64,000 nt of DNA from Streptomyces tsukubensis (GCF_003932715.1 NZ_CP020700.1:5292501-5356500); one strand, 5' to 3'. Counted from the stretch's first letter, positions 51,576 through 62,072 are shown. Numbers and translations: made by a program. The notes: generated from the sequence alone by a model not told the origin.

Positions 51576-52553
51576 ATGCTTCAGTTCCTTCTCCGCAGGT
51601 TGACCGGCGCCGTCGTGATCATGTTCCTGATCGGCGCGTTCACGTTCTTCCTGTTCTACACAATCCCCCAGGACTTCGCCGAGCTCGCCTGCGGCAAGAA
51701 CTGCACGCCGGAGAACATCGCGGTGATCCGCGAGAACCTCGGCCTCGACAAGCCCATCACCGCCCAGTTCTGGGAGTTCATGGGCGGAATCGTGACCGGT
51801 CGGGACTTTGCCGTCGGCCACTGCCCGGCGCCTTGCCTCGGTGTCTCCTTCGACTCCGGAGACTTCGTCTGGGAGTCGATCGTCGACCGCTTCCCGCTCA
51901 CCCTCTCGCTGACCGTCGGCGGTCTGGTGGTCTTCCTGATCCTCGGTCTGGGCTCGGGCATGCTGGCCGCGTGGAAGCGCGGCACACCGGTCGACAAGTT
52001 CGTCAGTGGCGCCTCGATGGTGCTCAGCTCCTTCCAGATCTACTTCCTCGGCCCGATCGTGCTCGGCCTCTTCGTCTACAGCACCGGCTGGATGGAGTCC
52101 CCGAAGTACACCCCGATCGGCGAGGACCCCGTCGCCTGGTTCACCGGAATGCTCATTCCGTGGGCCGTGATGGCGACCATCTTCACCGCGCAGTACACCC
52201 GTATGGCGCGCTCGACGATGATCGAGCAGCTGCAGGAGGAACACGTCCGCACCGCGCGTGCCAAGGGCATGCGTCAGCGGTACGTCTTCTTCCGCTACGC
52301 CTGGCGTGGTTCGCTCACCCCGATCGTCACGATCCTCGGTATGGACATCTCCGCGCTGCTGACCGGCGCCGTGGTCACCGAGTTCACCTTCGACCTGGCC
52401 GGTGTCGGCCGGCTCGCGGTGGACTCCTCGCTGACCAAGGACCTGCCGATGACCATGGGCGTGATGCTGTTCGGAGCGTTCTTCATCCTGCTCATGAACA
52501 TCATCGTGGACATGGCCTACGCCTACATCGACCCGCGCGTGCGCCTCGCCTAG
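51576..52553 (+). CDS. bldKC: Oligopeptide ABC permease subunit (DppB-like)
   Basis: The 325-residue subunit starts with MLQFLLRRLTGAVVIMFLIG, the first of six membrane helices. A large extracytoplasmic loop contains paired Cys residues (LACGKNC, GHCPAPC), expected to form disulfides. The EAA motif is EEHVRTARAKGMRQRYVFFRY. It forms the channel with BldKA. I chose the ATG at 51576 because the fold begins there; upstream codons lie in the preceding hairpin. bldKD begins 10 nt after the stop. Confidence 0.9.
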   Translation: MLQFLLRRLTGAVVIMFLIGAFTFFLFYTIPQDFAELACGKNCTPENIAVIRENLGLDKPITAQFWEFMGGIVTGRDFAVGHCPAPCLGVSFDSGDFVWESIVDRFPLTLSLTVGGLVVFLILGLGSGMLAAWKRGTPVDKFVSGASMVLSSFQIYFLGPIVLGLFVYSTGWMESPKYTPIGEDPVAWFTGMLIPWAVMATIFTAQYTRMARSTMIEQLQEEHVRTARAKGMRQRYVFFRYAWRGSLTPIVTILGMDISALLTGAVVTEFTFDLAGVGRLAVDSSLTKDLPMTMGVMLFGAFFILLMNIIVDMAYAYIDPRVRLA

Positions 52554-52563
52554 GAGAACGACC

Positions 52564-53625
52564 GTGACCACTCTGACCAAGACCGAGGGGACCCCGGCCC
52601 CGACCGGACCGGATGCCTTCCTCTCGGTGCGCGACCTGCGGGTGCGGTTCTCCACCGAGGACGGCGTCGTCAAGGCAGTCGACGGGCTCTCCTTCGACGT
52701 CGAGCGCGGCAAGACGCTCGGCATCGTGGGTGAGTCGGGCTCCGGTAAGTCCGTCACCAACCTGACGATCCTCGGCCTGCACAGCAAGAAGAACACCGCC
52801 ATCGACGGCGAGATCTACCTCGACGGCCAGGAGCTCGTCGAGGCGCCCGAGAAGGAGATGGAGAAGCTCCGCGGCAACAAGGTCGCGATGATCTTCCAGG
52901 ACCCGCTGACGGCGCTCTCGCCGTACTACACCGTGGGCCGCCAGATCGCCGAGCCCTATATGAAGCACACCGGCGCCTCCAAGAAGGAGGCGAAGGCGCG
53001 TGCCATCGAGATGCTGGCCAAGGTCGGCATCCCGCAGCCCGCGACCCGCTTCAACGACTACCCGCACCAGTTCTCCGGCGGTATGCGCCAGCGCGCGATG
53101 ATCGCCATGGCACTGATCTGCGACCCGGACCTGCTGATCGCCGACGAGCCGACGACCGCGCTCGACGTGACCGTGCAGGCCCAGATCCTCGACCTGCTCA
53201 AGGACCTTCAGCAGGAGTTCGGCTCCGCGATCGTCTTCATCACCCACGACCTGGGCGTCATCGCCAATATGGCGGACGACCTGCTGGTGATGTACGCGGG
53301 GCGGGCGGTGGAGCGCGGCAGCGTCCAGGAGGTCCTCCGGACTCCCAAGCACCCCTACACCTGGGGTCTGCTGAGCTCGATGCCGCGGCTCGGGAGCGAT
53401 GTCAACGAGGCGCTCATGCCGATCCCCGGCTCTCCGCCCAGCCTGCTCAACCCGCCGTCCGGCTGCCCCTTCCACCCCCGGTGCGCCTTCAAGGACGAGG
53501 TGGCCGGCGGACTGTGCTCGGCCGAGCGTCCCACGCTGGCCACCGGGCGCGCGGCTGCCTGTCATCTGTCGGACGGGCAGAAGCAGTCCATTTTCATTGA
53601 TCAGATCAAGCCCCGGCTGGGCTAG
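52564..53625 (+). CDS. bldKD: Oligopeptide ABC transporter ATPase (DppD-like)
   Basis: The 353-residue ATPase has Walker A GESGSGKS (about 56-63) and Q-loop [11 protein letters not shown]. The ABC signature is FSGGMRQR, Walker B is [12 protein letters not shown] and the switch is THDLG. The C-terminal oligopeptide-transporter domain contains [12 protein letters not shown] and a later CHL, which in this family can carry an iron-sulfur cluster or zinc. The GTG start has GGAGAACGACC upstream. It is followed by bldKE after 14 nt. Confidence 0.93.
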   Translation: MTTLTKTEGTPAPTGPDAFLSVRDLRVRFSTEDGVVKAVDGLSFDVERGKTLGIVGESGSGKSVTNLTILGLHSKKNTAIDGEIYLDGQELVEAPEKEMEKLRGNKVAMIFQDPLTALSPYYTVGRQIAEPYMKHTGASKKEAKARAIEMLAKVGIPQPATRFNDYPHQFSGGMRQRAMIAMALICDPDLLIADEPTTALDVTVQAQILDLLKDLQQEFGSAIVFITHDLGVIANMADDLLVMYAGRAVERGSVQEVLRTPKHPYTWGLLSSMPRLGSDVNEALMPIPGSPPSLLNPPSGCPFHPRCAFKDEVAGGLCSAERPTLATGRAAACHLSDGQKQSIFIDQIKPRLG

Positions 53626-53639
53626 GGAGACGCAGAGAC

Positions 53640-54752
53640 ATGAGCGAGAACGTCACTCTGCCTAAGCAGCAGGATGCGACCGGCGGGAGCCCGGGCGGCG
53701 AGCCTTTGCTCTCCGTCGAGGGCGTGAAGATGCACTTCCCGATCTACGGGGGGTTCCCCTTCAAGCGGAAGGTCGGCGCCGTCAAGGCCGTCGACGGTAT
53801 CGACTTCACGGTGCACGCCGGTGAGGCCCTGGGCCTCGTCGGTGAGTCCGGCTGCGGCAAGTCCACGACCGGGCGGATGGTCACCCGGCTGCTGGAGCCG
53901 ACCGAGGGCAAGATCATCTACCGGGGTCAGGACATCGCGCACGCGGGCCGTCAGCAGCTTGCGCCGATCCGCTCCGAGATCCAGATGATCTTCCAGGACC
54001 CTTATTCGTCGCTGAACCCGCGGCAGACCGTCGGCACCATCATCAAGAGTCCGATGGAGGTCAACGGGATCAACCCGCCCGGCGGCCGGGACAAGAAGGT
54101 CCGTGAGCTGCTGGAGGTCGTGGGTCTCAACCCCGAGCACTTCAACCGCTTCCCGCACGAGTTCTCGGGCGGTCAGCGGCAGCGCATCGGTGTGGCCCGG
54201 GCGCTGGCGCTCCAGCCGAAGCTGATCGTCGCCGACGAGCCGGTCTCCGCGCTGGACGTGTCCATCCAGGCCCAGGTCGTCAACCTCCTGCAGAAGGTGC
54301 AGGAGGAAATGGGGATCGCCTTCCTCTTCATCGCCCACGACCTGGCGGTCGTCCGGCACTTCTCGCAGCGTGTCGCGGTGATGTACCTGGGCAAGGTGAT
54401 GGAGATCGCGGACCGCGACTCCCTCTACAACCGGCCCCGCCACCCGTACACCCACGCCCTGCTCTCGGCCGTGCCGGAGCCGGACATGGACTCGAACGCG
54501 GGCAAGGAGCGGATCCGTCTCGCGGGCGACGTGCCGTCGCCGATCATGCCGCCGTCCGGCTGCCGCTTCCGCACCCGCTGCTGGAAGGCGCAGGACAAGT
54601 GCGCGACGGAAGAGCCGCCGCTGGTGCGTCTCTCCGGGAACGACGAGGGCCATCTGACGGCCTGCCACTTCCCGGAGGACCCGTCGACGGAGGCCCGCGC
54701 GGAGGACATCGTGCTCGACCCGGCGCTCGCCGCGCTGGAGGAGCAGGACTGA
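53640..54752 (+). CDS. bldKE: Oligopeptide ABC transporter ATPase (DppF-like)
   Basis: The 370-residue second ATPase of the system has Walker A GESGCGKS (about 70-77), Q-loop [11 protein letters not shown], signature FSGGQRQR and Walker [13 protein letters not shown]. The C-terminal Cys motif includes [22 protein letters not shown] lies upstream of the ATG. It is the last gene of the operon. A hairpin starts 15 nt past the stop. Confidence 0.93.
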   Translation: MSENVTLPKQQDATGGSPGGEPLLSVEGVKMHFPIYGGFPFKRKVGAVKAVDGIDFTVHAGEALGLVGESGCGKSTTGRMVTRLLEPTEGKIIYRGQDIAHAGRQQLAPIRSEIQMIFQDPYSSLNPRQTVGTIIKSPMEVNGINPPGGRDKKVRELLEVVGLNPEHFNRFPHEFSGGQRQRIGVARALALQPKLIVADEPVSALDVSIQAQVVNLLQKVQEEMGIAFLFIAHDLAVVRHFSQRVAVMYLGKVMEIADRDSLYNRPRHPYTHALLSAVPEPDMDSNAGKERIRLAGDVPSPIMPPSGCRFRTRCWKAQDKCATEEPPLVRLSGNDEGHLTACHFPEDPSTEARAEDIVLDPALAALEEQD

Positions 54753-54767
54753 CCCCTTCCGGACCCC

Positions 54768-54803
54768 CCGGGGGCCCGTGGCCGGACGGCCGCGGGCCCC
54801 CGG
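54768..54803 (+). terminator. Terminator of the bldK operon
   Basis: The arms CCGGGGGCCCG/CGGGCCCCCGG enclose a smaller GGCC/GGCC stem, followed by a short T-rich TGTGTTT. Confidence 0.75.
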
Positions 54804-54970
54804 TGTGTTTCCGGGACGGTACGGGCCGGTGCCCCGCGCCGACCCGGCGAGGCCGCCCGCCGCCGGTGCCGAAGCGCGCTCCGCCGGGGGTCGCGACGGC
54901 CGCCCCCGGGGGCCGTACCCGCGCCGAAAACGCGTTGCGACGGTCCCTTCCGGCGGCCCAGAGTGATGAA

Positions 54971-56035
54971 ATGACCACTTCCCCGGCCTCCCCGGACTCC
55001 CCGAATTCCTTGGCCTCCCAGGCCTCCCAGGCCTCCCAGGCTTCCCCGAGTGCCCCGGATTCCTCTCTCGTCGTGCGCCCGGCCGTGCCCGCGGACGCCG
55101 AAGCCATCTGCGCCCTGCTGAACGCCGTCGACGTCATCGAGGTCGGGAAGCCGGAGACCGATCTCGTCTCCGTACGGGCCGATCTGAGCCACCCCGAAGC
55201 GGACCTCCCGAACAACTCGTGGCTCGGCTACCGCGACGGCGAACCGGTCGTCTACGGACTGCTGTGGGACGACTCCGGCGCCGAGCGGATCGACATCGAC
55301 CAGTACGTCCTCCCCGAGCACCAGGACGCGGCCGCCGCCGTCCTGGCGCTCCAGGAGGAACGGGCCCGAGCCAAGGCCGCGGAGAACGGCGCCGAACGGG
55401 CCGTCCTCCATCTCCACCTCAACACCGCCCCGACCCTCGACACCGCCCTGCTGGTACGCCGGGGCTGGTCGACCGTCCGCCGCTACCACGCCATGGTCCG
55501 CCCGCTGGACCCCGCGGCCGACACCGTCCCCGTCCCGCCGCCCGGCGTGACCCTGCGGGACTGCCGGGACGAGGCGGACCGCAGGATCGCCCACGCCCTG
55601 CTCCAGGAGACCTTCGCCGACCACTACGACCACCAGGACCGCTCGTACGAGAAGTGGCTCGCCGACCTGGGCGAGCTGGTGGACTGGGAGCTGGTGTGGA
55701 TCGCGTCCGTCGACGGCGAGGGCGACGCCGCCGCGATGCTCACCGGCAACCACCGCGAGGCCTACGGCTGGATCAGCAGCCTCGGCGTCCGCAAGCAGGC
55801 CCGGGGCCGGGGCCTCGGCGGCTATCTGCTCCGCCATGCCTTCGGGGTGTACGCGGGCCTGGGCCGCAACGCCCTCGGTCTGGGCGTGGACACCGACAAC
55901 GTGACGAAGGCTCTGGGGCTGTACGAGGCCCATGGCATGGACCTCCACTTCGCGGTCGACACCTGGGAGGCCGTGCTCCCGGTGGCTCCGGTCACCCCGC
56001 CGCGCCAGGACGCCGGGGCCGCGGCAGTGGGGTGA
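54971..56035 (+). CDS. Tandem GNAT-family N-acetyltransferase
   Basis: The 354-residue soluble protein has two GNAT-like halves. The first (about 33-165) begins VVRPAVPADAEAICALLNAV. The second (about 185-335) has the acetyl-CoA loop VRKQARGRGLGGYLLRHAF and a final VDTDNVTKALGLYEAHGM. The duplicated layout resembles mycothiol-synthase-like acetyltransferases, but the substrate is unknown. Residues 13-25 are an SQA tripeptide repeat from a 9-bp tandem DNA repeat. The start ATG at 54971 has only a weak upstream site, so translation may be leaderless or start slightly differently. It stands between two peptide-import operons. Confidence 0.82.
   Translation: MTTSPASPDSPNSLASQASQASQASPSAPDSSLVVRPAVPADAEAICALLNAVDVIEVGKPETDLVSVRADLSHPEADLPNNSWLGYRDGEPVVYGLLWDDSGAERIDIDQYVLPEHQDAAAAVLALQEERARAKAAENGAERAVLHLHLNTAPTLDTALLVRRGWSTVRRYHAMVRPLDPAADTVPVPPPGVTLRDCRDEADRRIAHALLQETFADHYDHQDRSYEKWLADLGELVDWELVWIASVDGEGDAAAMLTGNHREAYGWISSLGVRKQARGRGLGGYLLRHAFGVYAGLGRNALGLGVDTDNVTKALGLYEAHGMDLHFAVDTWEAVLPVAPVTPPRQDAGAAAVG
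55012..55038. repeat. 9-bp tandem repeat inside the GNAT gene
   Basis: Three perfect copies of GGCCTCCCA are followed by a decayed copy, encoding SQASQASQA in the disordered N-terminus. Confidence 0.7.
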
Positions 56036-56090
56036 TGTCTCCTCCGTTCGGGTGAGCGGACATGCGGTATGCCCCACTTTGCGGGGATAT

Positions 56091-56126
56091 TCGGTCCTGA
56101 GTGGGAGAGAGCCGGCTCAGGACCGA
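56091..56126. promoter_or_regulatory. Inverted repeat before the second peptide ABC operon
   Basis: The perfect 11-bp arms TCGGTCCTGAG/CTCAGGACCGA with a 14-nt loop end at the GAGGAGG ribosome-binding site of the binding-protein gene. It may be an operator or an RNA hairpin affecting translation. Confidence 0.5.
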
Positions 56127-56137
56127 GGAGGCACCGG

Positions 56138-57778
56138 ATGCGGCGAGCCACGCATGTCCTCAAGGCCGCGGGCGGTGCCCTCGCCGCCGTCCTGGCCGCC
56201 ACGGCCCTGACCGGGTGCGGCGGGGGAGTCTCCCGGGGCGGCAGCGGCCCGGACGGCATCGTCAGCTCCTCCTGGGGCGACCCCCAGAACCCCCTGGAAC
56301 CCGCCAACACCAACGAGGTGCAGGGCGGCAAGGTCCTCGACATGCTCTTCCGCGGTCTGAAGCGGTACGACCCGAGGACCGGCGCGGCCCAGGACATGCT
56401 CGCCGAGCGGATCGACACCACCGACTCCATCACCTTCCACATCACCGTCAAGGACGGCTGGAGCTTCAGCAACGGCGAGAAGGTCACCGCCCGCTCCTTC
56501 GTCGACGCCTGGAACTACGGCGCCTATCTGAAGAACGCCCAGAAGAACGCCTACTTCTTCGGCTACATCGACGGTTACGACCAGGTCCACCCCGCCGAGG
56601 GCGACCCCACCGCCACCACCCTCTCCGGACTGACCGTCACCGGGGACCGGACCTTCACCGTCCGGCTCAGCCAGAAGTTCTCCACCTGGCCCGACACCCT
56701 CGGCTACGCGGCCTTCGCCCCGCTCCCCAGGGCCTTCTACGACGACCACGCCGCCTGGCTGGCCAAGCCCGTCGGCAACGGCCCGTACGCCGTCGACTCC
56801 TATGTCCGCGGCTCCCAGATGTCCCTGCGCCGCTGGGACGGCTACCCCGGCCCCGACAAACCCCTCAACGGCGGTGTCGACCTCAGGGTCTACATCGACA
56901 ACAACACCGCCTACACCGATCTCGTCGCCGGCAATCTCGACCTCGTCGACGACGTCCCCGCTTCCCAGCTCCGCAACGTCAAGAAGGACCTCGGCGACCG
57001 CTACATCAACACCCCCGCGGGCATCATCCAGACCCTTGCCTTCCCCTACTACGACAAGCGGTGGAACACCCCGAACGGCTACAAGCTCCGCACCGGCCTC
57101 TCCATGGCCATCAACCGCCCGAGCATCACCTCCCGCATCTTCCGCAACACTCGCACCCCCGCCAAGGACTGGACCTCACCCGTCCTCGGCACCGAGGGCG
57201 GCTTCGACGACACCCTCTGCGGCGACTCCTGCGTCTACGACCCGGCCCGCGCCCGGCAACTGGTCAAAGAGGGCGGCGGAATCCCGGGCGGCACCATGAA
57301 GATCTCGTACAACGCCGACACCGGCTCCCACAAGGAGTGGGTCGACGCCGTCTGCAACAGCATCAACAACGCCCTCGGCAACGACCGCGCCTGCGTCGGC
57401 AACCCCATGGGCACCTTCGCCGACTTCCGCAACCAGGTCACCCAGTCCAAGATGAGCGGCCCCTTCCGGGCCGGCTGGCAGATGGACTACCCGCTCATCC
57501 AGAACTTCCTCCAGCCCCTCTACTACACCGGCGCCTCCTCCAACGACGGCAAGTGGAGCAACAGCACCTTCGACGGGCTGGTCGACCGGGCCAACGCCGA
57601 ATCCGACACCGCGACCGCCGTCCGCACCTTCCAGCAGGCGGAGAGGGTGGTACGCGACCAGATGGCGGCCATCCCCCTCTGGTACCAGAACGGCAGCGCC
57701 GGCTACGCCCCGCGCATCTCGAACGTCTCCCTCAACCCCTTCAGTGTCCCGGTCTACAACGAGATCAAGGTCGCCTGA
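56138..57778 (+). CDS. Peptide ABC transporter substrate-binding lipoprotein
   Basis: The 546-residue family 5 binding protein has a lipobox ATALTGC (Cys about 27). The mature part has SWGDPQNPLEPANTNEVQGG, the hallmark DGWSFSNGEKVTARSFVDAW, and GNGPYAVDSYVRGSQMSL. A disulfide-like Cys pair lies near 362-366 (TLCGDSCVYD). It is the first gene of a five-gene operon with two permeases and two ATPases. The ATG at 56138 follows an excellent GAGGAGG. It resembles the second oligopeptide system beside bldK in S. coelicolor; the ligand is unknown. Confidence 0.92.
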   Translation: MRRATHVLKAAGGALAAVLAATALTGCGGGVSRGGSGPDGIVSSSWGDPQNPLEPANTNEVQGGKVLDMLFRGLKRYDPRTGAAQDMLAERIDTTDSITFHITVKDGWSFSNGEKVTARSFVDAWNYGAYLKNAQKNAYFFGYIDGYDQVHPAEGDPTATTLSGLTVTGDRTFTVRLSQKFSTWPDTLGYAAFAPLPRAFYDDHAAWLAKPVGNGPYAVDSYVRGSQMSLRRWDGYPGPDKPLNGGVDLRVYIDNNTAYTDLVAGNLDLVDDVPASQLRNVKKDLGDRYINTPAGIIQTLAFPYYDKRWNTPNGYKLRTGLSMAINRPSITSRIFRNTRTPAKDWTSPVLGTEGGFDDTLCGDSCVYDPARARQLVKEGGGIPGGTMKISYNADTGSHKEWVDAVCNSINNALGNDRACVGNPMGTFADFRNQVTQSKMSGPFRAGWQMDYPLIQNFLQPLYYTGASSNDGKWSNSTFDGLVDRANAESDTATAVRTFQQAERVVRDQMAAIPLWYQNGSAGYAPRISNVSLNPFSVPVYNEIKVA

Positions 57779-57800
57779 CGGCAGCCTTCGGGAGCCCCCC

Positions 57801-58724
57801 ATGGGACGTTATGTGATCCGGCGTCTGCTCCAGATGATCCCGGTCTTCTTCGGCGCCACCCTCCTCATCTTCCTGATGGTCAACGTGATGGGCGACCCCA
57901 TCGCCGGGCTCTGCGGCCAGATCCAGTGCGACCCCGCCACCACCGCCCAGCTCCGCGCGCAGTACGGCCTCGACCAACCCCTCTGGCAGCAGTACGCGAC
58001 CTATATGGGCAACGTCTTCCAGGGCGACTTCGGCACCGCCTTCAACGGACAGCCCGTCACCGAACTGATGGCCGCCGCCTTCCCCGTCACCATCCGGCTC
58101 ACCCTCGTCGCCATCTGCTTCGAGATCGTCATCGGCATCAGCCTGGGCGTGCTCACCGGGCTCTGGCGCGGCCGCCCGATCGACACCGGCGTCCTGCTGC
58201 TCACCCTCGTCGTGATCTCCGTGCCGACCTTCGTCACCGGTCTGCTGCTCCAGCTTCTGCTCGGCGTCGAGTGGGGCATCATCAAACCCGCCGTCTCACC
58301 CGGCGCCCCCCTCGACGAACTGATCGTCCCCGGACTGGTGCTGGCCTCCGTCTCCCTGGCGTACGTCACCCGCCTCACCCGCACCTCCATCGCCGAGAAC
58401 GCCCGCTCCGACTACGTCCGCACGGCCCGCGCCAAAGGGCTGCCCCGCCACCGCGTCGTCACCCGCCATCTGCTGCGCAACTCCCTCATCCCCGTCGTCA
58501 CCTTCATCGGCGCGGACGTCGGAGCCCTGATGGGCGGGGCGATCGTCACCGAGCGGATCTTCAACATCCACGGCGTCGGCTACCAGCTCTACCAGGGCAT
58601 CGTCCGCCAGAACACCCAGACCGTGGTCGGCTTCGTGACCGTACTGGTGCTGGTCTTCCTGCTGATCAACCTGCTCGTCGACCTGCTGTACGCCGTACTC
58701 GACCCGAGGATCCGCTATGCCTGA
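57801..58724 (+). CDS. Peptide ABC permease (DppB-like)
   Basis: The 307-residue integral membrane protein has six helices and begins with the typical MGRYVIRRLLQMIPVFFGAT. The EAA loop is SDYVRTARAKGLPRHRVVTRH. A Cys pair (GLCGQIQC) lies in the first extracytoplasmic loop. GGGAG precedes the ATG. Its end overlaps the next gene by 8 nt, showing translational coupling. It forms the membrane channel with the downstream DppC-like subunit. Confidence 0.92.
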   Translation: MGRYVIRRLLQMIPVFFGATLLIFLMVNVMGDPIAGLCGQIQCDPATTAQLRAQYGLDQPLWQQYATYMGNVFQGDFGTAFNGQPVTELMAAAFPVTIRLTLVAICFEIVIGISLGVLTGLWRGRPIDTGVLLLTLVVISVPTFVTGLLLQLLLGVEWGIIKPAVSPGAPLDELIVPGLVLASVSLAYVTRLTRTSIAENARSDYVRTARAKGLPRHRVVTRHLLRNSLIPVVTFIGADVGALMGGAIVTERIFNIHGVGYQLYQGIVRQNTQTVVGFVTVLVLVFLLINLLVDLLYAVLDPRIRYA

Positions 58725-59712
58725 GCCGCAGTACGATCCCGACGGCACCCTCGGCGGCGCGATCGCGCCCACCGGCGCGGGCGGCACCATGGACCTGGCC
58801 ACCGCGGAGGGCGCGACCCTGGAGCAGCGCCCCGAGGGCGGCCCGCAGGGCACCGGACCCGCGGCCAAGCCCCGCAGCCTCTGGTCCGACGCCTGGCACG
58901 ATCTGCGCCGCAACCCGGTCTTCCTCATCTCCGCGCTGGTCATCCTCTTCCTGGTGTTCATCGCGATCTGGCCGCAGGCCATCACCTCCCAGAACCCCCT
59001 CGACTGCGATCTCGCGAAATCGCAGGAGGGCTCCCAGTCCGGCCACCCCTTCGGCTTCGACGGCCAGGGCTGCGACGTCTACACCCGGACCGTGTACGGG
59101 GCCCGGGCCTCGGTCACCGTGGGCTTCTGCGCCACCCTCGGCGTCGCGCTCCTCGGCTCCGTCCTCGGCGGTCTCGCCGGATTCTTCGGCGGCGCGGGCG
59201 ACGCCGTGCTCTCCCGGGTCACCGATATCTTCTTCGCCATCCCGGTCGTCCTCGGCGGACTCGTCCTGCTCTCCGTCGTCACCAGCAACACCGTCTGGCC
59301 CGTCATCGGCTTCATGGTCCTGCTCGGCTGGCCGCAGGTCTGCCGGATCGCCCGCGGTTCGGTGATCACCGCCAAACAGAACGACTACGTCCAGGCCGCC
59401 CGCGCCCTCGGCGCCTCCAACTCCCGCATGCTGCTCCGCCACATCGCACCGAACGCCGTCGCGCCCGTCATCGTCGTCGCGACCATCGCCCTCGGCACGT
59501 ACATCTCCCTGGAAGCGACCCTGTCCTACCTCGGCGTCGGCCTCAAACCCCCGACCGTCTCCTGGGGCATCGACATCTCCGCCGCCTCCCCCTACATCCG
59601 CAACGCCCCGCACATGCTGCTCTGGCCCGCCGGCGCGCTGGCGATCACGGTGCTGGCGTTCATCATGCTCGGCGACGCGGTCCGCGACGCCCTCGACCCC
59701 AAGCTGCGCTGA
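58717..59712 (+). CDS. Peptide ABC permease (DppC-like)
   Basis: The 331-residue subunit has a Gly/Pro-rich cytoplasmic N-terminus (about 1-55). Six membrane segments follow, with an EAA loop NDYVQAARALGASNSRMLLRH. A Cys pair in the first external loop (LDCDLAKS, GQGCDVYT) is likely to form a disulfide. The start overlaps the upstream stop by 8 nt. The ATPase gene begins 14 nt later. Confidence 0.92.
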   Translation: MPEPQYDPDGTLGGAIAPTGAGGTMDLATAEGATLEQRPEGGPQGTGPAAKPRSLWSDAWHDLRRNPVFLISALVILFLVFIAIWPQAITSQNPLDCDLAKSQEGSQSGHPFGFDGQGCDVYTRTVYGARASVTVGFCATLGVALLGSVLGGLAGFFGGAGDAVLSRVTDIFFAIPVVLGGLVLLSVVTSNTVWPVIGFMVLLGWPQVCRIARGSVITAKQNDYVQAARALGASNSRMLLRHIAPNAVAPVIVVATIALGTYISLEATLSYLGVGLKPPTVSWGIDISAASPYIRNAPHMLLWPAGALAITVLAFIMLGDAVRDALDPKLR

Positions 59713-59725
59713 GGAGAGTGCCGGG

Positions 59726-60868
59726 ATGCTGCTCGAAGTCCGCGATCTCCAGGTCGAGTTCCGTACCCGCGACGGGGTCGCCAAGGCCGTCAATGGAGTG
59801 AGTTACGGCGTCGCCGAGGGCGAGACCCTCGCCGTGCTCGGCGAATCCGGCTCGGGGAAGTCCGTCACCGCCCAGGCCGTGATGGGCATCCTCGACAGCC
59901 CGCCCGGCCGGGTCTCCGGCGGGCAGGTGCTCTTCCGCGGCCGCGATCTGCTCACCCTCAAGGAGTCCGAGCGGCGCCGGGTCCGCGGCGCGGAGATCGC
60001 CATGATCTTCCAGGACGCGCTCTCCGCCCTCAATCCCGTCCTGAGCGTCGGCACCCAGCTGGCCGAGATGTACACCGTCCACCGGAAGCTGAAGCGCAAG
60101 GAGGCCCGTGCCAGGGCCGTGGAGCTGATGGAGCGCGTCGGCATCCCGGCCGCCGCCGAACGCGCCGGGGACTATCCGCACCAGTTCTCCGGCGGTATGC
60201 GCCAGCGCATCATGATCGCGATGGCACTCGCCCTCGAACCCGCCCTGATCATCGCGGACGAGCCCACCACCGCTCTGGACGTCACCGTCCAGGCCCAGGT
60301 CATGGAGCTGCTCGCCGGACTGCGGGACGAGTTCGCCATGGGGCTGATCCTGATCACCCACGACCTCGGGGTCGTCGCGGACGTGGCGGACCGGATCGCC
60401 GTGATGTACGCGGGCCGGATCGTCGAATCCGCCCCGGTCCACGACATCTACCGCGCCCCGGCCCACCCCTACACCCGCGGACTCCTCGATTCCGTGCCCC
60501 GGCTCGACCAGAAGGGGCACGAGCTGTACGCGATCAAAGGGCTGCCGCCGAATCTTCAGCGAATCCCCCCGGGCTGTGCGTTCCACCCCCGCTGCCCGAT
60601 CGCCCGGGACGTCTGCCGGACGGATGTACCACCGCTGTACGAGGCGGGACCGGGCCGCCTCAGCGCCTGCCACTTCTGGCGCGAAACGCTGGCGGGTGCG
60701 GCGGGTGCGGCGGGTGCGGCGGGTGCGGCGGGTGCGGACCGTGCAGGCGGTACGGGTGGTGCGCGGGGCGCCGGGGACGGCGGTACGGCCGCGGGCCCGG
60801 GCGCCGCCGCAGGTCCGGGCCCCGATACCGCCACCCCGCGCGACGAGGAGGCGGACGGCCGTGACTGA
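59726..60868 (+). CDS. Peptide ABC transporter ATPase (DppD-like)
   Basis: The 380-residue ATPase has Walker A GESGSGKS (about 38-45), Q-loop [11 protein letters not shown], signature FSGGMRQR and Walker [13 protein letters not shown], with THDLG. The C-terminal domain has [17 protein letters not shown]. After the last conserved Cys comes a 60-residue Ala/Gly tail encoded in part by five perfect 9-bp repeats. GAGGAG precedes the ATG. It overlaps the next gene by 8 nt. Confidence 0.92.
   Translation: MLLEVRDLQVEFRTRDGVAKAVNGVSYGVAEGETLAVLGESGSGKSVTAQAVMGILDSPPGRVSGGQVLFRGRDLLTLKESERRRVRGAEIAMIFQDALSALNPVLSVGTQLAEMYTVHRKLKRKEARARAVELMERVGIPAAAERAGDYPHQFSGGMRQRIMIAMALALEPALIIADEPTTALDVTVQAQVMELLAGLRDEFAMGLILITHDLGVVADVADRIAVMYAGRIVESAPVHDIYRAPAHPYTRGLLDSVPRLDQKGHELYAIKGLPPNLQRIPPGCAFHPRCPIARDVCRTDVPPLYEAGPGRLSACHFWRETLAGAAGAAGAAGAAGADRAGGTGGARGAGDGGTAAGPGAAAGPGPDTATPRDEEADGRD
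60692..60736. repeat. Five 9-bp tandem repeats in the DppD-like ATPase gene
   Basis: Five perfect copies of GCGGGTGCG encode a Gly-Ala-Ala tail after the functional ATPase. The copy number is likely to vary between strains. Confidence 0.8.
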
Positions 60869-62072
60869 GACCACCGTTCAGCCGGCGGCCGCCGGCACCA
60901 CCGCCGAGCCGATCCTCGAAGTCCGCGAGCTGGTCAAGCACTACCCCCTCACCCAGGGCATCCTCTTCCGCCGCCAGGTGGGCGCCGTCCGCGCCGTCGA
61001 CGGAGTGGACCTCGACCTCTACGGCGGCGAGACCCTCGGCATCGTCGGTGAATCCGGCTGCGGCAAGTCCACCCTCGCCCGCATGCTCGTCCAGCTCGAA
61101 CGGCCCACCGCGGGCCGGATCCGCTACCGGGGCGAGGACATCACCCGGCTGTCCGGACGGGCCCTCAAGGCCGTGCGCCGCAATATCCAGATGGTGTTCC
61201 AGGACCCGTACACCTCCCTGAACCCCCGGATGACCATCGGGGACATCGTCGGGGAACCGTACGACATCCACCCCGAGGCGGCACCCAAGGGCGACCGGCG
61301 GCGCCGGGTCCGGGAACTCCTCGACACCGTCGGCCTCGACCCGGACTACATCAACCGCTACCCCCACCAGTTCAGCGGCGGCCAGCGGCAGCGCATCGGG
61401 ATCGCCCGCGGACTGGCACTGCGCCCGGAGATCGTGGTCGCCGACGAACCCGTCTCGGCCCTCGACGTCTCCGTCCAGGCACAGGTGGTCAACCTCCTGA
61501 TGCGGCTCCAGCGCGAGTTCGGCCTCAGCCTGGTCTTCATCGCCCACGACCTGTCGATCGTGCGGCATATCTCCGACCGGGTGGGCGTGATGTACCTGGG
61601 ACGGGTGGTGGAGCTGGGGCGCCACGAGGAGATCTACGACCATCCGACGCATCCGTACACCCAGGCGCTGCTCTCCGCCGTGCCCGTACCGGACCCGGAG
61701 GCACGGGCCCACCGCGAGCGGATCATCCTCGGCGGGGATCCGCCCTCACCCGCGCACATCCCCTCCGGCTGCCGCTTCCGCACCCGCTGCTGGAAGGCGC
61801 AGGAGCGGTGTGCGCTGGAGGTGCCGCTGCTGGCCGTCCCGGCGGAGTTCCGGCTCGCGGAGGAGGGTCCGGTACGGCACCCCTCGGCCTGCCACTTCGC
61901 GGAGGAGCGGCAGGTGGTCCCGCCGGGGAAGCCGGCCGCTCCGCAGGAGCCGGGTCCGGCAGGAGACACCACAGGACCCACCAGCCCCACCGACCCCGAC
62001 CGTCCGCAGGACCCCGGAAACCATCCCGACCACCCCGGCACCCCGGGTCCCGGCACTCCGCCGAACGGCTGA
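60861..62072 (+). CDS. Peptide ABC transporter ATPase (DppF-like)
   Basis: The 403-residue ATPase starts at a GTG overlapping the previous stop by 8 nt. Motifs: Walker A GESGCGKS (about 60-67), Q-loop [11 protein letters not shown], signature FSGGQRQR, Walker [13 protein letters not shown] and [22 protein letters not shown] marks the oligopeptide C-terminal domain, followed by a 50-residue Pro/Thr/Asp-rich tail. It completes the second oligopeptide importer. Confidence 0.92.
   Translation: MTETTVQPAAAGTTAEPILEVRELVKHYPLTQGILFRRQVGAVRAVDGVDLDLYGGETLGIVGESGCGKSTLARMLVQLERPTAGRIRYRGEDITRLSGRALKAVRRNIQMVFQDPYTSLNPRMTIGDIVGEPYDIHPEAAPKGDRRRRVRELLDTVGLDPDYINRYPHQFSGGQRQRIGIARGLALRPEIVVADEPVSALDVSVQAQVVNLLMRLQREFGLSLVFIAHDLSIVRHISDRVGVMYLGRVVELGRHEEIYDHPTHPYTQALLSAVPVPDPEARAHRERIILGGDPPSPAHIPSGCRFRTRCWKAQERCALEVPLLAVPAEFRLAEEGPVRHPSACHFAEERQVVPPGKPAAPQEPGPAGDTTGPTSPTDPDRPQDPGNHPDHPGTPGPGTPPNG

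Noticed and set aside
60692..60736. CRISPR-like repeat
   Set aside because: The units are 9 bp, contiguous, without spacers, and in frame inside a gene.
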